From: Streptosporangium becharense
GTDB taxonomy: Bacteria > Actinomycetota > Actinomycetes > Streptosporangiales > Streptosporangiaceae
Assembly: GCF_014204985.1 (NCBI RefSeq)
Contig: NZ_JACHMP010000001.1
Span: forward strand, 1,860,001 to 1,924,000
Length of the DNA: 64,000 bases
Direction of reading: 5' to 3'
The notes beneath the pieces are model-generated. The model saw only the letters and a program-made list of their open reading frames with translations, made no database searches and was not told the origin of the DNA. Positions 40,158 to 47,938 of this stretch are shown here, piece by piece. A program made the position numbers and the translations under genes. Each line of letters starts with the position of its first letter. The first letter of the stretch is position 1.

Positions 40158-41452
40158 GTGACGGCCTCCTTCACGCACGTCAGGCGGTTCACCGCCTCGA
40201 CGACCTGGGTGCTTGGCACGGATGACAGACACGGGTGGCCCGGGACGGGGCACACCCTCGCCCGGCTCCCCCGGCAGGGGGCCTGCTGGTCGCCGAGCAG
40301 CGCGACCGGCACGCCGTACGGTGCCCAGCGCCCGGCCGGCACCACGGGGGCGAAGAGGCTGACCACGGGAGTGCCGACGGCCGCAGCGAGGTGGGCGGGG
40401 CCGGTGTTGGCGACGACCACCGCGGCGGCCCCGGCGAGCACCGCGGCCAGCTCTGCCAGGTCCGTCCGTCCGCCCAGGTCGACGACGGACCTGCCGGCGG
40501 GCCCCGTCGCGTCCCCGAGGACTTCGGCCAGTTCCCGCCCCGCCTCCTGGGGTGTGTGCCCGGGTGCGACGGCCGTCCCGGTCCCGGCCGGGCCGCCGTC
40601 CGGAGCGGGCCCGCCGGGGTGGACGCCGGGCCAGCCGGGCAGGCGGGCGGGACCGCCGGCCGGCCAGCCACCGGGGAAGGCGGGGCCGGGTGACAGCCCG
40701 TACAGCCCGGCGCCGCCGGCGACCCTGGCGGTGAGGGCCCGCTCACCGGGGCCGCCGGTTACCACGACGCGCCGGCCCGCGCGGACGAGGTCGTGGACCA
40801 CCCGGGTCCAGCTCTCCGCCGGCCACGACCTGGCGGGGGCGGAGACCCCGGGGTGTACGACGACGTATCCGGCCGGGCCGGTCAGGTGGCCGACCTCGGG
40901 CAGCGGGTGCCGCACGGCGAGGCCGCCCGCGTCGCCGGGCGGCAGGTCGAATCCCGCCGCCCTGGCCAGGCCGAGCATGCGCTCGGCCTCCGGCACGTCC
41001 GCGTCCTCGTCGACCACGTGCCGCACGTCCAGCAGCGAGCCGGGGTAGTCGGCCGAGATGGCGGCGATCCTCGGCACCCCCGCCAGCCGCAGCAGCAGGG
41101 CCAGCGGCAGCGGCGACTGGTGGAAGGAGGTGAGGATCAGCGCCTGCTCCGGGGCCGCCTCCCGGACGATCCGCAGCAGGCGCAGAACATGCGACCCGGT
41201 CATCGGCGGCGGGGCCGGGTCGATCCAGGGGGTCCGCCACTCCACCACCCGTGACACGCCGGGCAGCAGCTCACCCGCGGCCCGGCCGTGCGGTCCCGCG
41301 AGCAGCACGACCTCGCGCGCGCCCGCGGCGACCGCCCGGATCGCCGGCCCGGCGAGCAGGACGTCGCCCGCGTTGTCCGGGCGGGCGACGAGGACGGTGC
41401 CGGCCCCGGCGGTACCGTCCCCTGCGGCACCGTCCCCGGCCGGGCCGGTCAT
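40154..41452 (-). CDS. glycosyltransferase family 9 (heptosyltransferase-like), second
   Basis: A 432-residue GT9 protein: LVARPDNAGDVLLAGPAIRA (about 21-40), VVVHPGVSAPARSWPAESWT (near 188-207) and ANTGPAHLAAAVGTPVVSLF followed by APV (near 354). It is longer than the first GT9 because of a roughly 50-residue Gly/Pro-rich insertion (about 235-290, around GGWPAGGPARLPGWPGVHPG) between strands of the donor domain, probably a flexible surface loop. Both overlaps are 4 bp (ATGA). A second GT9 beside the first suggests two successive heptosyl or related transfers. Confidence 0.88.
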   Translation of the reverse strand: MTGPAGDGAAGDGTAGAGTVLVARPDNAGDVLLAGPAIRAVAAGAREVVLLAGPHGRAAGELLPGVSRVVEWRTPWIDPAPPPMTGSHVLRLLRIVREAAPEQALILTSFHQSPLPLALLLRLAGVPRIAAISADYPGSLLDVRHVVDEDADVPEAERMLGLARAAGFDLPPGDAGGLAVRHPLPEVGHLTGPAGYVVVHPGVSAPARSWPAESWTRVVHDLVRAGRRVVVTGGPGERALTARVAGGAGLYGLSPGPAFPGGWPAGGPARLPGWPGVHPGGPAPDGGPAGTGTAVAPGHTPQEAGRELAEVLGDATGPAGRSVVDLGGRTDLAELAAVLAGAAAVVVANTGPAHLAAAVGTPVVSLFAPVVPAGRWAPYGVPVALLGDQQAPCRGSRARVCPVPGHPCLSSVPSTQVVEAVNRLTCVKEAVT

Positions 41453-42474
41453 CGCCTGACCCTCAGCTCGCCGCGGACGCGGTAGGCGCACGCGACCGGC
41501 GGGATGACCGCCGAGGTGATCGCCATCCACCGGATCTCCCGCCCGGTCCGGGGGCCGGGGGCGATGCGGGCCCAGGCGAACTCGGCGGTGAGCAACGCCC
41601 AGGCGGCCCCGGCCAGGGCGGCCGTCCGGGGTGACCGCAGCGCGGCGGCGCCGAGCGCGAGCACGCCGAGCCCGGTGACGAGGGCGTGCCTGCGCAGCCG
41701 CCCCGGCGCGCGGACGGCGGCCCGCCAGTGCGGGCCGTGCAGGCGGCGCATCAGCGCGTCGTCGGCGTTGCCTCGCTGGAGGCGGACGCTGTGCCACAGG
41801 CCGCCGTCCGGTATGGGGTGCAGCGTCACCCGTTCCCCCCTGACCAGCCGGTACCCGGCGGCGAGCATCCGCAGCGCCAGGTCGGCGTCCTCCCGGTAGG
41901 CGCGCGGGAAGCGCTCGTCGAAGCCGCCGACGCGTTCCAGCGCGGACCGGCGGTAGGCCATGTCCGCGGTGATCCAGTGAGCCGCGGCGAGACCGGCCGT
42001 GTTGCGTTCGGCGTCGGTGGGACGCCGGTCGGGCGGCAGCGGGACCTCTATCCGTCCCTGGCTGCCGGCGACCTCCTCCGGCAGGCCGGCGAGGTCGGCG
42101 CGGAGTGCGTCCGCCCAGCCGGGCCGGGGCACCACGTCGTCGTCCAGGAAGGCGACCCAGGGGGTGCGCGCGGCCCGCCATCCGACGTTGCGCGCCGCGG
42201 CCGGTCCCCTCCCTCCGGAGCGCAGCACCCGGATCCGGGGTGCGGCGGCGACCGCGGCGGCGACCGGGTCGTCCGCCGGCGCACCGGCCCCGTGCGGGGC
42301 ACCGAACCCGTACGGCGCGTCGGACCCGCGTGGCGCGCCGGCTCCCTGCGGTGCGTCGGCCCCTCGCCGGCCCGGCCGGTCGTCGACCACGATGACGTCG
42401 AGGTCCTCATCCAGCGCCGCGAGCGTCGCGGCGAGGCCGGCCCGGCCGATCGTGGGAACCACCACGGTGATCAT
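41449..42474 (-). CDS. glycosyltransferase family 2 with membrane-associated C-terminus
   Basis: A 341-residue GT2 protein. The nucleotide-binding start MITVVVPTIGRAGLAATLAA (about 1-20), IVVDDRPG, and VAFLDDDVVP (the DxD-type metal motif, near 106-115) are present, with GGFDERFPRAYREDADLALR (near 182-201) as the catalytic ED segment. Two hydrophobic helices lie near the end (LVTGLGVLALGAAAL; AAWALLTAEFAWARIA). Residues about 36-66 hold a repetitive Gly/Ala/Pro insertion encoded by five 18-bp units. ATG and stop both overlap neighbours. Confidence 0.88.
   Translation of the reverse strand: MITVVVPTIGRAGLAATLAALDEDLDVIVVDDRPGRRGADAPQGAGAPRGSDAPYGFGAPHGAGAPADDPVAAAVAAAPRIRVLRSGGRGPAAARNVGWRAARTPWVAFLDDDVVPRPGWADALRADLAGLPEEVAGSQGRIEVPLPPDRRPTDAERNTAGLAAAHWITADMAYRRSALERVGGFDERFPRAYREDADLALRMLAAGYRLVRGERVTLHPIPDGGLWHSVRLQRGNADDALMRRLHGPHWRAAVRAPGRLRRHALVTGLGVLALGAAALRSPRTAALAGAAWALLTAEFAWARIAPGPRTGREIRWMAITSAVIPPVACAYRVRGELRVRR
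42278..42367. repeat. 18-bp in-frame repeat, five units, inside the GT2 gene
   Basis: Five consecutive diverged 18-bp units (42278, 42296, 42314, 42332, 42350), each encoding six residues of the type G-A-x-A-P-x. The length of the insertion keeps the reading frame. It separates the first GT2 strand pair from the rest of the domain. Confidence 0.8.
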
Positions 42475-44111
42475 GAGGTGAACAGCTCCCCCCTGCGGAT
42501 CAGGAAGGGCCCCAGCGCCAGCAGGTCCACCGGCGAGGACCCGAAGCACTCCAGCGCGTCCCGGGGATCGTCGACCATGGGCCGTCCCGCCGTGTTGAGG
42601 CTGGTGTTGACCACCACGGGAAGACCGGTGCGACGCTCGAACTCCTGGAGCGTCCGGGCGAGCAGCGGGTCGCCGGCCCGGTCCACGGTCTGGATCCTGG
42701 CGGTGCCGTCGACGTGCACGACGGCGGGGATCCGCTCGCGCCACTCGGGACGCACGTCGTGCACGAAGAGCATGTAGGGGCTGGGCAGCGGGCCGCGCTC
42801 GAAGATCTCGCAGGCGCGATCGGCCAGTACCATCGGGGCGACCGGGCGGAACTGCTCGCGGCCCTTGACGTCGTTCAGCCGCTCGGTGTTGGCGGCGTAT
42901 CCGGGATGGGCCAGGAGGGAGCGGTTCCCCAGCGCCCGTGGGCCGTACTCGCTACGCCCCTGGAACCAGGCGACGATCCCGTTGGCGGCGAGCTCCGCGG
43001 CGACCGCGGCGGGCAGGTCCGCGGGGCGCTCGTACGGCACCCGCGCCACCCGCAGCCAGGCTGCCAGCTCCTCCTCGGTCCACCCGCGGCCGAGATCGGC
43101 GCCCGGCATCGGCGCGGCGGGCTCGCCGAAGGCGCGGGCCAGGTGCAGTGCCCCGCCCAGCGCGGTGCCGGCGTCCCCGGCGGCCGGCTGCACCCACAGG
43201 TGCTCGAAGGGGCCCTCGGCCAGCAGCCGGGTGTTGGCGACGCAGTTGAGCGCCACGCCGCCGGCCATGGTCAGGCGGCGGTCGCCGGTCCTGCCGTGCA
43301 GCCAGCGCGCGAGGTCGAGCAGCACCTCCTCCAGGCGGCGCTGCACGCTCGCCGCGAGATCGGCGTGCTCCTCGGTCCAGGGCTCACCGGCGCGCAACGC
43401 CTTGGCGTAGCCGCCCCAGTCGACGGGTTCGACGCGGAACCCGCCCTCCCCGTCGGAGCGGATCAGCTCGCGTAACTCTCCCAGGTGGCGGGGGTGGCCG
43501 TAGGAGGCCATGGCCATGACCTTGTACTCGTCGCTGGAGCGCAGGAAGCCCAGGTGCTCGGTGATCTCCTCGTACATCAGGCCCAGTGAGTGCGGCAGCT
43601 CCTGCGTGGCCAGGATCGTCAGCTCGCCGTCGCGGTAGTGCCCGGCCAGGTGCGAGACCGCCTCGCCGCGTCCGTCGCAGACCAGCACCGCCGAGTCCCG
43701 GTACGGCGCGGCGAGGCCAGCCGAGGCCGCGTGCGCGACGTGGTGCGGCACATAGCGGACCTGGGCGGCGTCCAGGCCCGGCAGGGCGGTGGCCAGGAAG
43801 GACGGCGCGCGCCACGCGTAGGCGGTGCGCAGGTCCTCCCATCGCTCGTCCTGGCCGGGCCCGTCCGGTCGTACGAGAGCGGGATCGTAGGAGTAGGCGA
43901 CGGCGTCCAGGTCCTCCGGCCGCAGGCCCGCCGCCTCCAGGCACCAGGCCGCGGCGCGCTCCGGCAGTTCCCAGGCCGAGAAGGGGACGGGACGCTTGCC
44001 GTGCTTGCGGCGGCTGAAGCGTTCCTCTTCGGCGGCGGCGACCACCTCGCCGTCGACGACGAGGGCGGCGGCCGGATCGTGGAAGATCGCGTTGATCCCG
44101 AGAAATCTCAT
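42471..44111 (-). CDS. carbamoyltransferase (NodU/CmcH family)
   Basis: A 546-residue O-carbamoyltransferase with both family domains. The N-terminal Kae1-like half has GINAIFHDPAAALVVDGEVV (about 5-24), RKHGKRPVP and the metal-binding HHVAHAASAGLA (near 122-133). The C-terminal YrdC-like-associated half has VAWFQGRSEYGPRALGNRSL (near 384-403) and FRPVAPMVLAD. Such enzymes move a carbamoyl group from carbamoyl phosphate via an adenylate to a sugar or macrolide hydroxyl (NodU, CmcH, TobZ). ATG at 44111 has AGAGG upstream. It is first in the reverse-strand glycan operon, so carbamoylation of a sugar residue is likely. Confidence 0.93.
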   Translation of the reverse strand: MRFLGINAIFHDPAAALVVDGEVVAAAEEERFSRRKHGKRPVPFSAWELPERAAAWCLEAAGLRPEDLDAVAYSYDPALVRPDGPGQDERWEDLRTAYAWRAPSFLATALPGLDAAQVRYVPHHVAHAASAGLAAPYRDSAVLVCDGRGEAVSHLAGHYRDGELTILATQELPHSLGLMYEEITEHLGFLRSSDEYKVMAMASYGHPRHLGELRELIRSDGEGGFRVEPVDWGGYAKALRAGEPWTEEHADLAASVQRRLEEVLLDLARWLHGRTGDRRLTMAGGVALNCVANTRLLAEGPFEHLWVQPAAGDAGTALGGALHLARAFGEPAAPMPGADLGRGWTEEELAAWLRVARVPYERPADLPAAVAAELAANGIVAWFQGRSEYGPRALGNRSLLAHPGYAANTERLNDVKGREQFRPVAPMVLADRACEIFERGPLPSPYMLFVHDVRPEWRERIPAVVHVDGTARIQTVDRAGDPLLARTLQEFERRTGLPVVVNTSLNTAGRPMVDDPRDALECFGSSPVDLLALGPFLIRRGELFTS

Positions 44112-44419
44112 GGATTGACCTCTCATCCGATACCTAGTGACTACCGAGAGAAGCGCTTCTCAAACGGAGAAAACGGACATAATCCCTGCTACACGGCATT
44201 TAGCCCAGACTTTGTCACTCTCCGTAATTTTTCCGGAGTTTGCCGACTCGGCCCGCCGGGTATCGCGGACACCGCCGCCGGCGGGGACGAGAAGACACGG
44301 CGGCGACACCGGCCGGGGGGCGGCGGGAACACGCGGACACGGGGAAGCACGGCGCAAGCCCGGGAACACGGGAAAGCACGGCAGAAGCACGGGGAAGCAC
44401 GGACAGGAGGTGCTCGGCG
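44112..44419. other. divergent promoter region of the glycan locus
   Basis: Roughly 300 bp between the carbamoyltransferase and GmhB-like genes. It is the most AT-rich part of the locus (44100-44240). It contains a 14-bp palindrome at 44148-44161 and, at 44320-44410, loose tandem repeats of the type GGGAAGCACGG. No coding frame is convincing. Confidence 0.6.
44148..44161. promoter_or_regulatory. 14-bp perfect palindrome, candidate operator
   Basis: GAGAAGCGCTTCTC lies 37 bp upstream of the carbamoyltransferase start. A central GCGC flanked by symmetric arms resembles LacI-type operators; no LacI gene is adjacent. It would be well placed to control the nine-gene operon. Confidence 0.5.
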
Positions 44420-45076
44420 ATGGGTCGTGAACGACCGGCCGCCGTCCTTTTCGACCGGGACGGCACCCTCATCGCGGACGTCCCGTACAACGGCGACCCG
44501 GCCCGGGTGGAACCTGTTCCCGGCGCGTTGCCCGCGCTGACGCGGCTGCGCCGGGCGGGTGTGCCGACCGGCGTGGTCACCAACCAGTCGGGGGTGGCCA
44601 GAGGACTCGTCCACGCCGCGGACGTGGCCGCGGTCAACGCCAGGGTGGAGGAGCTCCTGGGGCCGTTCGACGTCTGGGCGGTGTGCCCGCACGGCGAGGA
44701 CGACGGGTGCGGCTGCCGCAAGCCCGCCCCGGGGCTGGTGCTCGCGGCGGCGCGGTCGCTGGGGGTGGACGCCCGCGACTGCGTGGTGATCGGGGACATC
44801 GGCCGCGACGTCGAGGCCGCCCGCGCGGCCGGGGCCCGGGGCATCCTCGTGCCCACCCCCCTGACCCTCGCCCACGAGGTCTCGGCGGCCGGCGAGGTGG
44901 CACGCGACCTGCGCGCCGCGGTCGATCTGATCCTGGACGCGGCCCCCCCGGCCCGGCACGGCGCGGCCGGCGGAAACCCGCCCGGACGCGGTCCCGCCGC
45001 CGGAGCACCGGCCCGGGGCGGCGCGGGCGCCGCGGAACCGGCCGGGTACGGCCCCGGCGGCGGGAGGACGGCGTGA
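44420..45076 (+). CDS. gmhB: HAD hydrolase, D-glycero-D-manno-heptose-1,7-bisphosphate phosphatase-like
   Basis: A 218-residue HAD phosphatase. Motif I is VLFDRDGTLIADVPYNGDPA (about 9-28; nucleophile Asp12, general acid Asp14), motif II VVTNQSGVARG, motif III within CGCRKPAPG and motif IV VIGDIGRDVEAA. The zinc-binding loop CPHGEDDGCGCRKP is the feature that separates GmhB/HisB-type histidinol and heptose phosphatases from other HADs. With gmhA and hldE nearby, the 1,7-bisphosphate is the likely substrate. The last 40 residues are low-complexity Gly/Ala/Pro. ATG at 44420 has AGGAGG 9 bp upstream; TGA overlaps the next GTG. Confidence 0.88.
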   Translation: MGRERPAAVLFDRDGTLIADVPYNGDPARVEPVPGALPALTRLRRAGVPTGVVTNQSGVARGLVHAADVAAVNARVEELLGPFDVWAVCPHGEDDGCGCRKPAPGLVLAAARSLGVDARDCVVIGDIGRDVEAARAAGARGILVPTPLTLAHEVSAAGEVARDLRAAVDLILDAAPPARHGAAGGNPPGRGPAAGAPARGGAGAAEPAGYGPGGGRTA

Positions 45077-46071
45077 GGATCCTGCTGTGGCACGTGCACG
45101 GGTCGTGGACGACGGCGTTCGTCCGGGGACGCCACGACTACCTGGTTCCGCTGGTGCCCGGCCGGGGGCCCGACGGCCGGGGCCGGGCGTTGACCTACCC
45201 GTGGCCCGGCACCGTACGCGAGGTGCCGTGGGACCGGCTCGCCGGCGAGGACGTCGACGTGGTCGTCCTGCAACGCCCGCACGAGGAGGAGCTGGCGCGC
45301 GCCTGGCTGGGGCGTGTCCCCGGGCGTGACGTGCCCGCCGTCTACGTCGAGCACAACACCCCCGCCGGGGACGTCCCCCGCACCCGGCACCCGCTGGCCG
45401 GCCGCGCCGACATCCCGCTGGTGCACGTCACCCACTTCAACGCGCTGTTCTGGGACTCGGGCAGAGCCCCCGTCCACGTCATCGAGCACGGGGTCGTCGA
45501 CCCCGGGCACCGCTACACCGGTGAGCTGCCCCGGGCCGGCGTCGTCGTCAACGAACCCGTCCGGCGCGGGCGCGTCGCCGGGACGGACCTGCTGCCGGCC
45601 TTCGCCGCCGCGGCCCCCCTCGACGTCTTCGGCATGGGGGTCACCGGCCTGCCGGAGCATCTGGGGGTGCCCGTGGGAACCTTCGAGAACCCGCCGCAGG
45701 CGGCGATGCACACCGAGCTCGCCCGGCGCCGCGTCTACCTGCACCCCTACCGCTGGACCTCGCTCGGCCTGTCGCTGATCGAGGCCATGCTGCTCGGCAT
45801 GCCCGTCGTCGCCCCGGCCACCACCGAGGCCGTGGAGGCGGTCCCGCCGGAGGCCGGGGTGGTCTCCACCCGCGTCGGCACCCTCGCCGCCGCCCTGCGG
45901 GCCTTCGTCGCCGACCCCGGCGCCGCCCGGCGGGCGGGTGAGGCCGCCCGCGCCGCCGCCCTCGGACGTTACGGCCTGGAGCGCTTCCTGGCCGACTGGG
46001 ACCTCCTGCTCCACCGCGTCGCGGACGTCTCGCCCGTGTCGGCTCGCACGGCGGGAACGGCCGGGATGTGA
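45073..46071 (+). CDS. glycosyltransferase (GT4-like)
   Basis: A 332-residue GT-B-fold protein. It opens VRILLWHVHGSWTTAFVRGR, has VYVEHNTPAG and HVIEHGVVDPGHRYTGELPR in the middle, and a donor-side motif HPYRWTSLGLSLIEAMLLGM (about 231-250) with PVVAPATTEAVEAVP, where the serine-leucine and glutamate match GT4 donor contacts. It lacks the usual EPFG but keeps the E of the E-x7-E pattern. GTG at 45073 overlaps the GmhB stop (GTGA), so the two are coupled. It belongs to the heptose/glycan locus. Confidence 0.83.
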   Translation: MRILLWHVHGSWTTAFVRGRHDYLVPLVPGRGPDGRGRALTYPWPGTVREVPWDRLAGEDVDVVVLQRPHEEELARAWLGRVPGRDVPAVYVEHNTPAGDVPRTRHPLAGRADIPLVHVTHFNALFWDSGRAPVHVIEHGVVDPGHRYTGELPRAGVVVNEPVRRGRVAGTDLLPAFAAAAPLDVFGMGVTGLPEHLGVPVGTFENPPQAAMHTELARRRVYLHPYRWTSLGLSLIEAMLLGMPVVAPATTEAVEAVPPEAGVVSTRVGTLAAALRAFVADPGAARRAGEAARAAALGRYGLERFLADWDLLLHRVADVSPVSARTAGTAGM

Positions 46072-46101
46072 CATCCGCGCCGGTGGGGGTAGGGAAGGCG
46101 G

Positions 46102-46491
46102 ATGAAGATCAGAAACGGGTTGGTGGCCGTCGCGGCGCTGACGGCGTCTCTGACCGGTTGCGCCTCCGCTGACGACGTCCCCGCGCGGGAGGCGGCCCTG
46201 CGGTTCTACGGGGCGGTGGAGGGCGGGCAGGGTGAACGGGCCTGCGCGCTGCTCGCCCCGGAGGCGGCCGAGAGCCTGCGGACCGGCGGCGAGACCTGCG
46301 CCGCCGCCGTCGCCCAGCTCGACCTGCCGGGTGGCGAGGTGCTGGGCGTCCAGGTCTGGGGGGACGAGGCCCAGGTGAGGTTGACCCGCGACACCGTCTT
46401 CCTGCATCGCTTCCCCGCCGGCTGGCTGGTACGCGGTGCGGGGTGCCGGTCCCGCGGTGACCTTCCCTACGACTGTGAGGTGAGGACCTGA
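46102..46491 (+). CDS. small lipoprotein
   Basis: A 129-residue protein with a signal peptide and lipobox (LVAVAALTASLTGCASADD; cysteine at about 20). The mature part, REAALRFYGAVEGGQGERAC onward, looks like a small NTF2/DUF4878-like alpha+beta domain with four cysteines (GERACALL, GGETCAAA, GAGCRSRG, YDCEV), probably forming two disulfides. ATG at 46102. Its stop is 2 bp before a 27-codon membrane peptide gene. Function unknown. Confidence 0.75.
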   Translation: MKIRNGLVAVAALTASLTGCASADDVPAREAALRFYGAVEGGQGERACALLAPEAAESLRTGGETCAAAVAQLDLPGGEVLGVQVWGDEAQVRLTRDTVFLHRFPAGWLVRGAGCRSRGDLPYDCEVRT

Positions 46492-46493
46492 AG

Positions 46494-46577
46494 ATGCGCG
46501 TCATGTTCGTCACGACCCTCACGATCATCACGATCGGGCTGGCCTACTTCTTCACCATCGGCCTGCTGCACCGGTAG
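46494..46577 (+). CDS. 27-aa single-pass membrane peptide
   Basis: ATG at 46494 begins 2 bp after the lipoprotein stop and ends at a TAG, 9 bp before the next gene. The peptide MRVMFVTTLTIITIGLAYFF plus seven residues (TIGLLHR) is one hydrophobic helix with basic ends. Every codon but the stop uses G or C in third position or a start, consistent with real coding. A purine-rich GAGGTGAGGA lies upstream. It probably belongs to a three-gene operon with the lipoprotein and the DUF6766 protein. Confidence 0.7.
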   Translation: MRVMFVTTLTIITIGLAYFFTIGLLHR

Positions 46578-46586
46578 GGGAGCGCA

Positions 46587-47261
46587 ATGAGACGTTTCAT
46601 CAAGGACAACGCGCTCAGCCTGTTCTTCCTGGTCGCGTTCGTGCTCGCCCTGGCCGGCCAGTCCGTCGCGGGGCACGCCGTCGCCAACGAACGGCAGATC
46701 GCCGAGGGCGGGGCGCCGGTCTCCTGGACGGACTACGTCACCTCCTCCGAGTTCGCCGTCGACGTCGCGGAGAACTGGCAGTCGGAGTACCTCCAGTTCC
46801 TGCTGTTCATCCTGGCCACGGTCTGGCTGGTACAGCGCGGCTCCCCCGAGTCGAAGGAGCCCGGCAAGGAAGGCGGGGAGAGCGACGCCGAACAGCAGGT
46901 CGGGCGGCACGCCGAGAAGGACAGCCCGTCCTGGGCCCGGACGTACGGGCTGCGGCAGGGCCTGTACGGCAACTCGCTGGGCCTGGTCATGGGAACGATC
47001 TTCCTGCTGTCGTGGCTGGCCCAGTCGGTGGCGGGTGTGGCGGGCTACAACACCGACCAGCTCGCCCAGTTGCAGGACCCGGTCAGCTGGGGCGAGTACG
47101 TCGTGTCCGCCGACTTCTGGAACCGCACCCTGCAGAACTGGCAGTCGGAGTTCCTCGCCGTGCTGTCGATGGTCGTCCTCTCCGTCTACCTGCGCCAGCG
47201 CGGGTCCCCGGAGTCCAAACCCGTCGGAGCCCCGCACCACGCGACCGGAGTCGAGGGCTGA
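46587..47261 (+). CDS. DUF6766-type membrane protein with internal duplication
   Basis: A 224-residue protein made of two homologous halves. Residues about 10-90 and 130-211 share the pattern: membrane helix, AGQSVAG or AQSVAG, PVSW-x-[DE]-YV-x-S-x-[DE]F, NWQSE, second membrane helix, then QRGSPESK, which is identical in both. A hydrophilic linker joins them. There are four membrane segments in total. ATG at 46587 follows AGGGGAGCG. The family is common in actinomycetes and rhizobia; function unknown. Confidence 0.82.
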   Translation: MRRFIKDNALSLFFLVAFVLALAGQSVAGHAVANERQIAEGGAPVSWTDYVTSSEFAVDVAENWQSEYLQFLLFILATVWLVQRGSPESKEPGKEGGESDAEQQVGRHAEKDSPSWARTYGLRQGLYGNSLGLVMGTIFLLSWLAQSVAGVAGYNTDQLAQLQDPVSWGEYVVSADFWNRTLQNWQSEFLAVLSMVVLSVYLRQRGSPESKPVGAPHHATGVEG

Positions 47262-47351
47262 CCCCGTCCCCGGGGGCGGTTTCAATCCGCCGGTCGGGGG
47301 CAGCGGAACGACTCTGCGTCCGTCGATCCACACCTGTCGAAAGGAGCGAGC

Positions 47352-47768
47352 ATGACAACCGCGCGCGAGATCATGACACCGGATCCCGAGTGCGTGAGGG
47401 CCGATGAGACGGTCCTCGACGCGGCCGAGAAGATGGCCCGCCTGGACGTCGGCGCCCTGCCCATCTGCGGTGAGGACGACCGGCTCAAGGGCATGCTGAC
47501 CGATCGGGACATCGTGGTGAAGGTGCTGGCCAGGGGCCAGGACCCCAAGACCGCCCACGCCGGCGACCTCGCCCAGGGCGAGGCCGTCACCATCGGCGCC
47601 GACGACGACGCCCGCGAGATCCTGCGGACGATGTCCTCGCACCGGGTACGCCGGCTTCCGGTGATCGACGGTCACCGCCTGGTCGGGATGGTGGCTCTGG
47701 CCGATGTCGCCAAGGCGCTGCCGGACGCCCCGGTCGGCGACCTGATGGAGGCTGTGACCTCCGACTGA
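47352..47768 (+). CDS. two-CBS-domain protein
   Basis: A 138-residue protein that is essentially a Bateman pair: CBS1 at about residues 6-60 (ARE IMTPDPECV then LDAAEKMARLDVGALPICGE, LKGMLTDRDIV) and CBS2 at about 75-135 (DDDAREILRTMSSHRVRRLP, LVGMVALADVAK). It resembles the hypoxic response protein Hrp1 of mycobacteria, which has the same size and domain order. It probably senses adenine nucleotides. ATG at 47352 has AAGGAGCGAGC upstream. A strong hairpin follows. Confidence 0.9.
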   Translation: MTTAREIMTPDPECVRADETVLDAAEKMARLDVGALPICGEDDRLKGMLTDRDIVVKVLARGQDPKTAHAGDLAQGEAVTIGADDDAREILRTMSSHRVRRLPVIDGHRLVGMVALADVAKALPDAPVGDLMEAVTSD

Positions 47769-47806
47769 CCCGCACGGGTCAGTCGGGTCACACGCGTCCG
47801 GAGCCG

Positions 47807-47838
47807 GAGCGGGGGCCGCCGCACGGCGGCCCCCGCTC
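47807..47838. terminator. strong hairpin terminator
   Basis: A perfect 15-bp stem (GAGCGGGGGCCGCCG and its complement) around a tiny loop, 39 bp beyond the CBS gene stop. It ends transcription of the 46102-47768 genes or acts in both directions. Confidence 0.7.
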
Positions 47839-47842
47839 TCCT

Positions 47843-47938
47843 GTTCCCCCGGCCCGGGGAAGGACGCGTCACCGGTTCCCCCGGCGCGGGGAAGGACGCG
47901 TCACTGGTTCCCGGAGCCGGGAGCGCTCTTGCGGTCGT
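47843..47938. repeat. 32-bp repeat, duplicated 3' end of a small gene
   Basis: GTTCCCCCGGCGCGGGGAAG-type units start at 47843, 47875 and 47907, period 32 bp; the third is truncated. The third overlaps the last codons and stop (47901-47903) of the reverse-strand small gene. Confidence 0.85.

Noticed and set aside
34380..46071. Reading the glycan locus as an antibiotic biosynthetic cluster
   Set aside because: A carbamoyltransferase and sugar genes fit, but there is no polyketide, peptide or aminocyclitol core gene, resistance gene or pathway regulator in the window.
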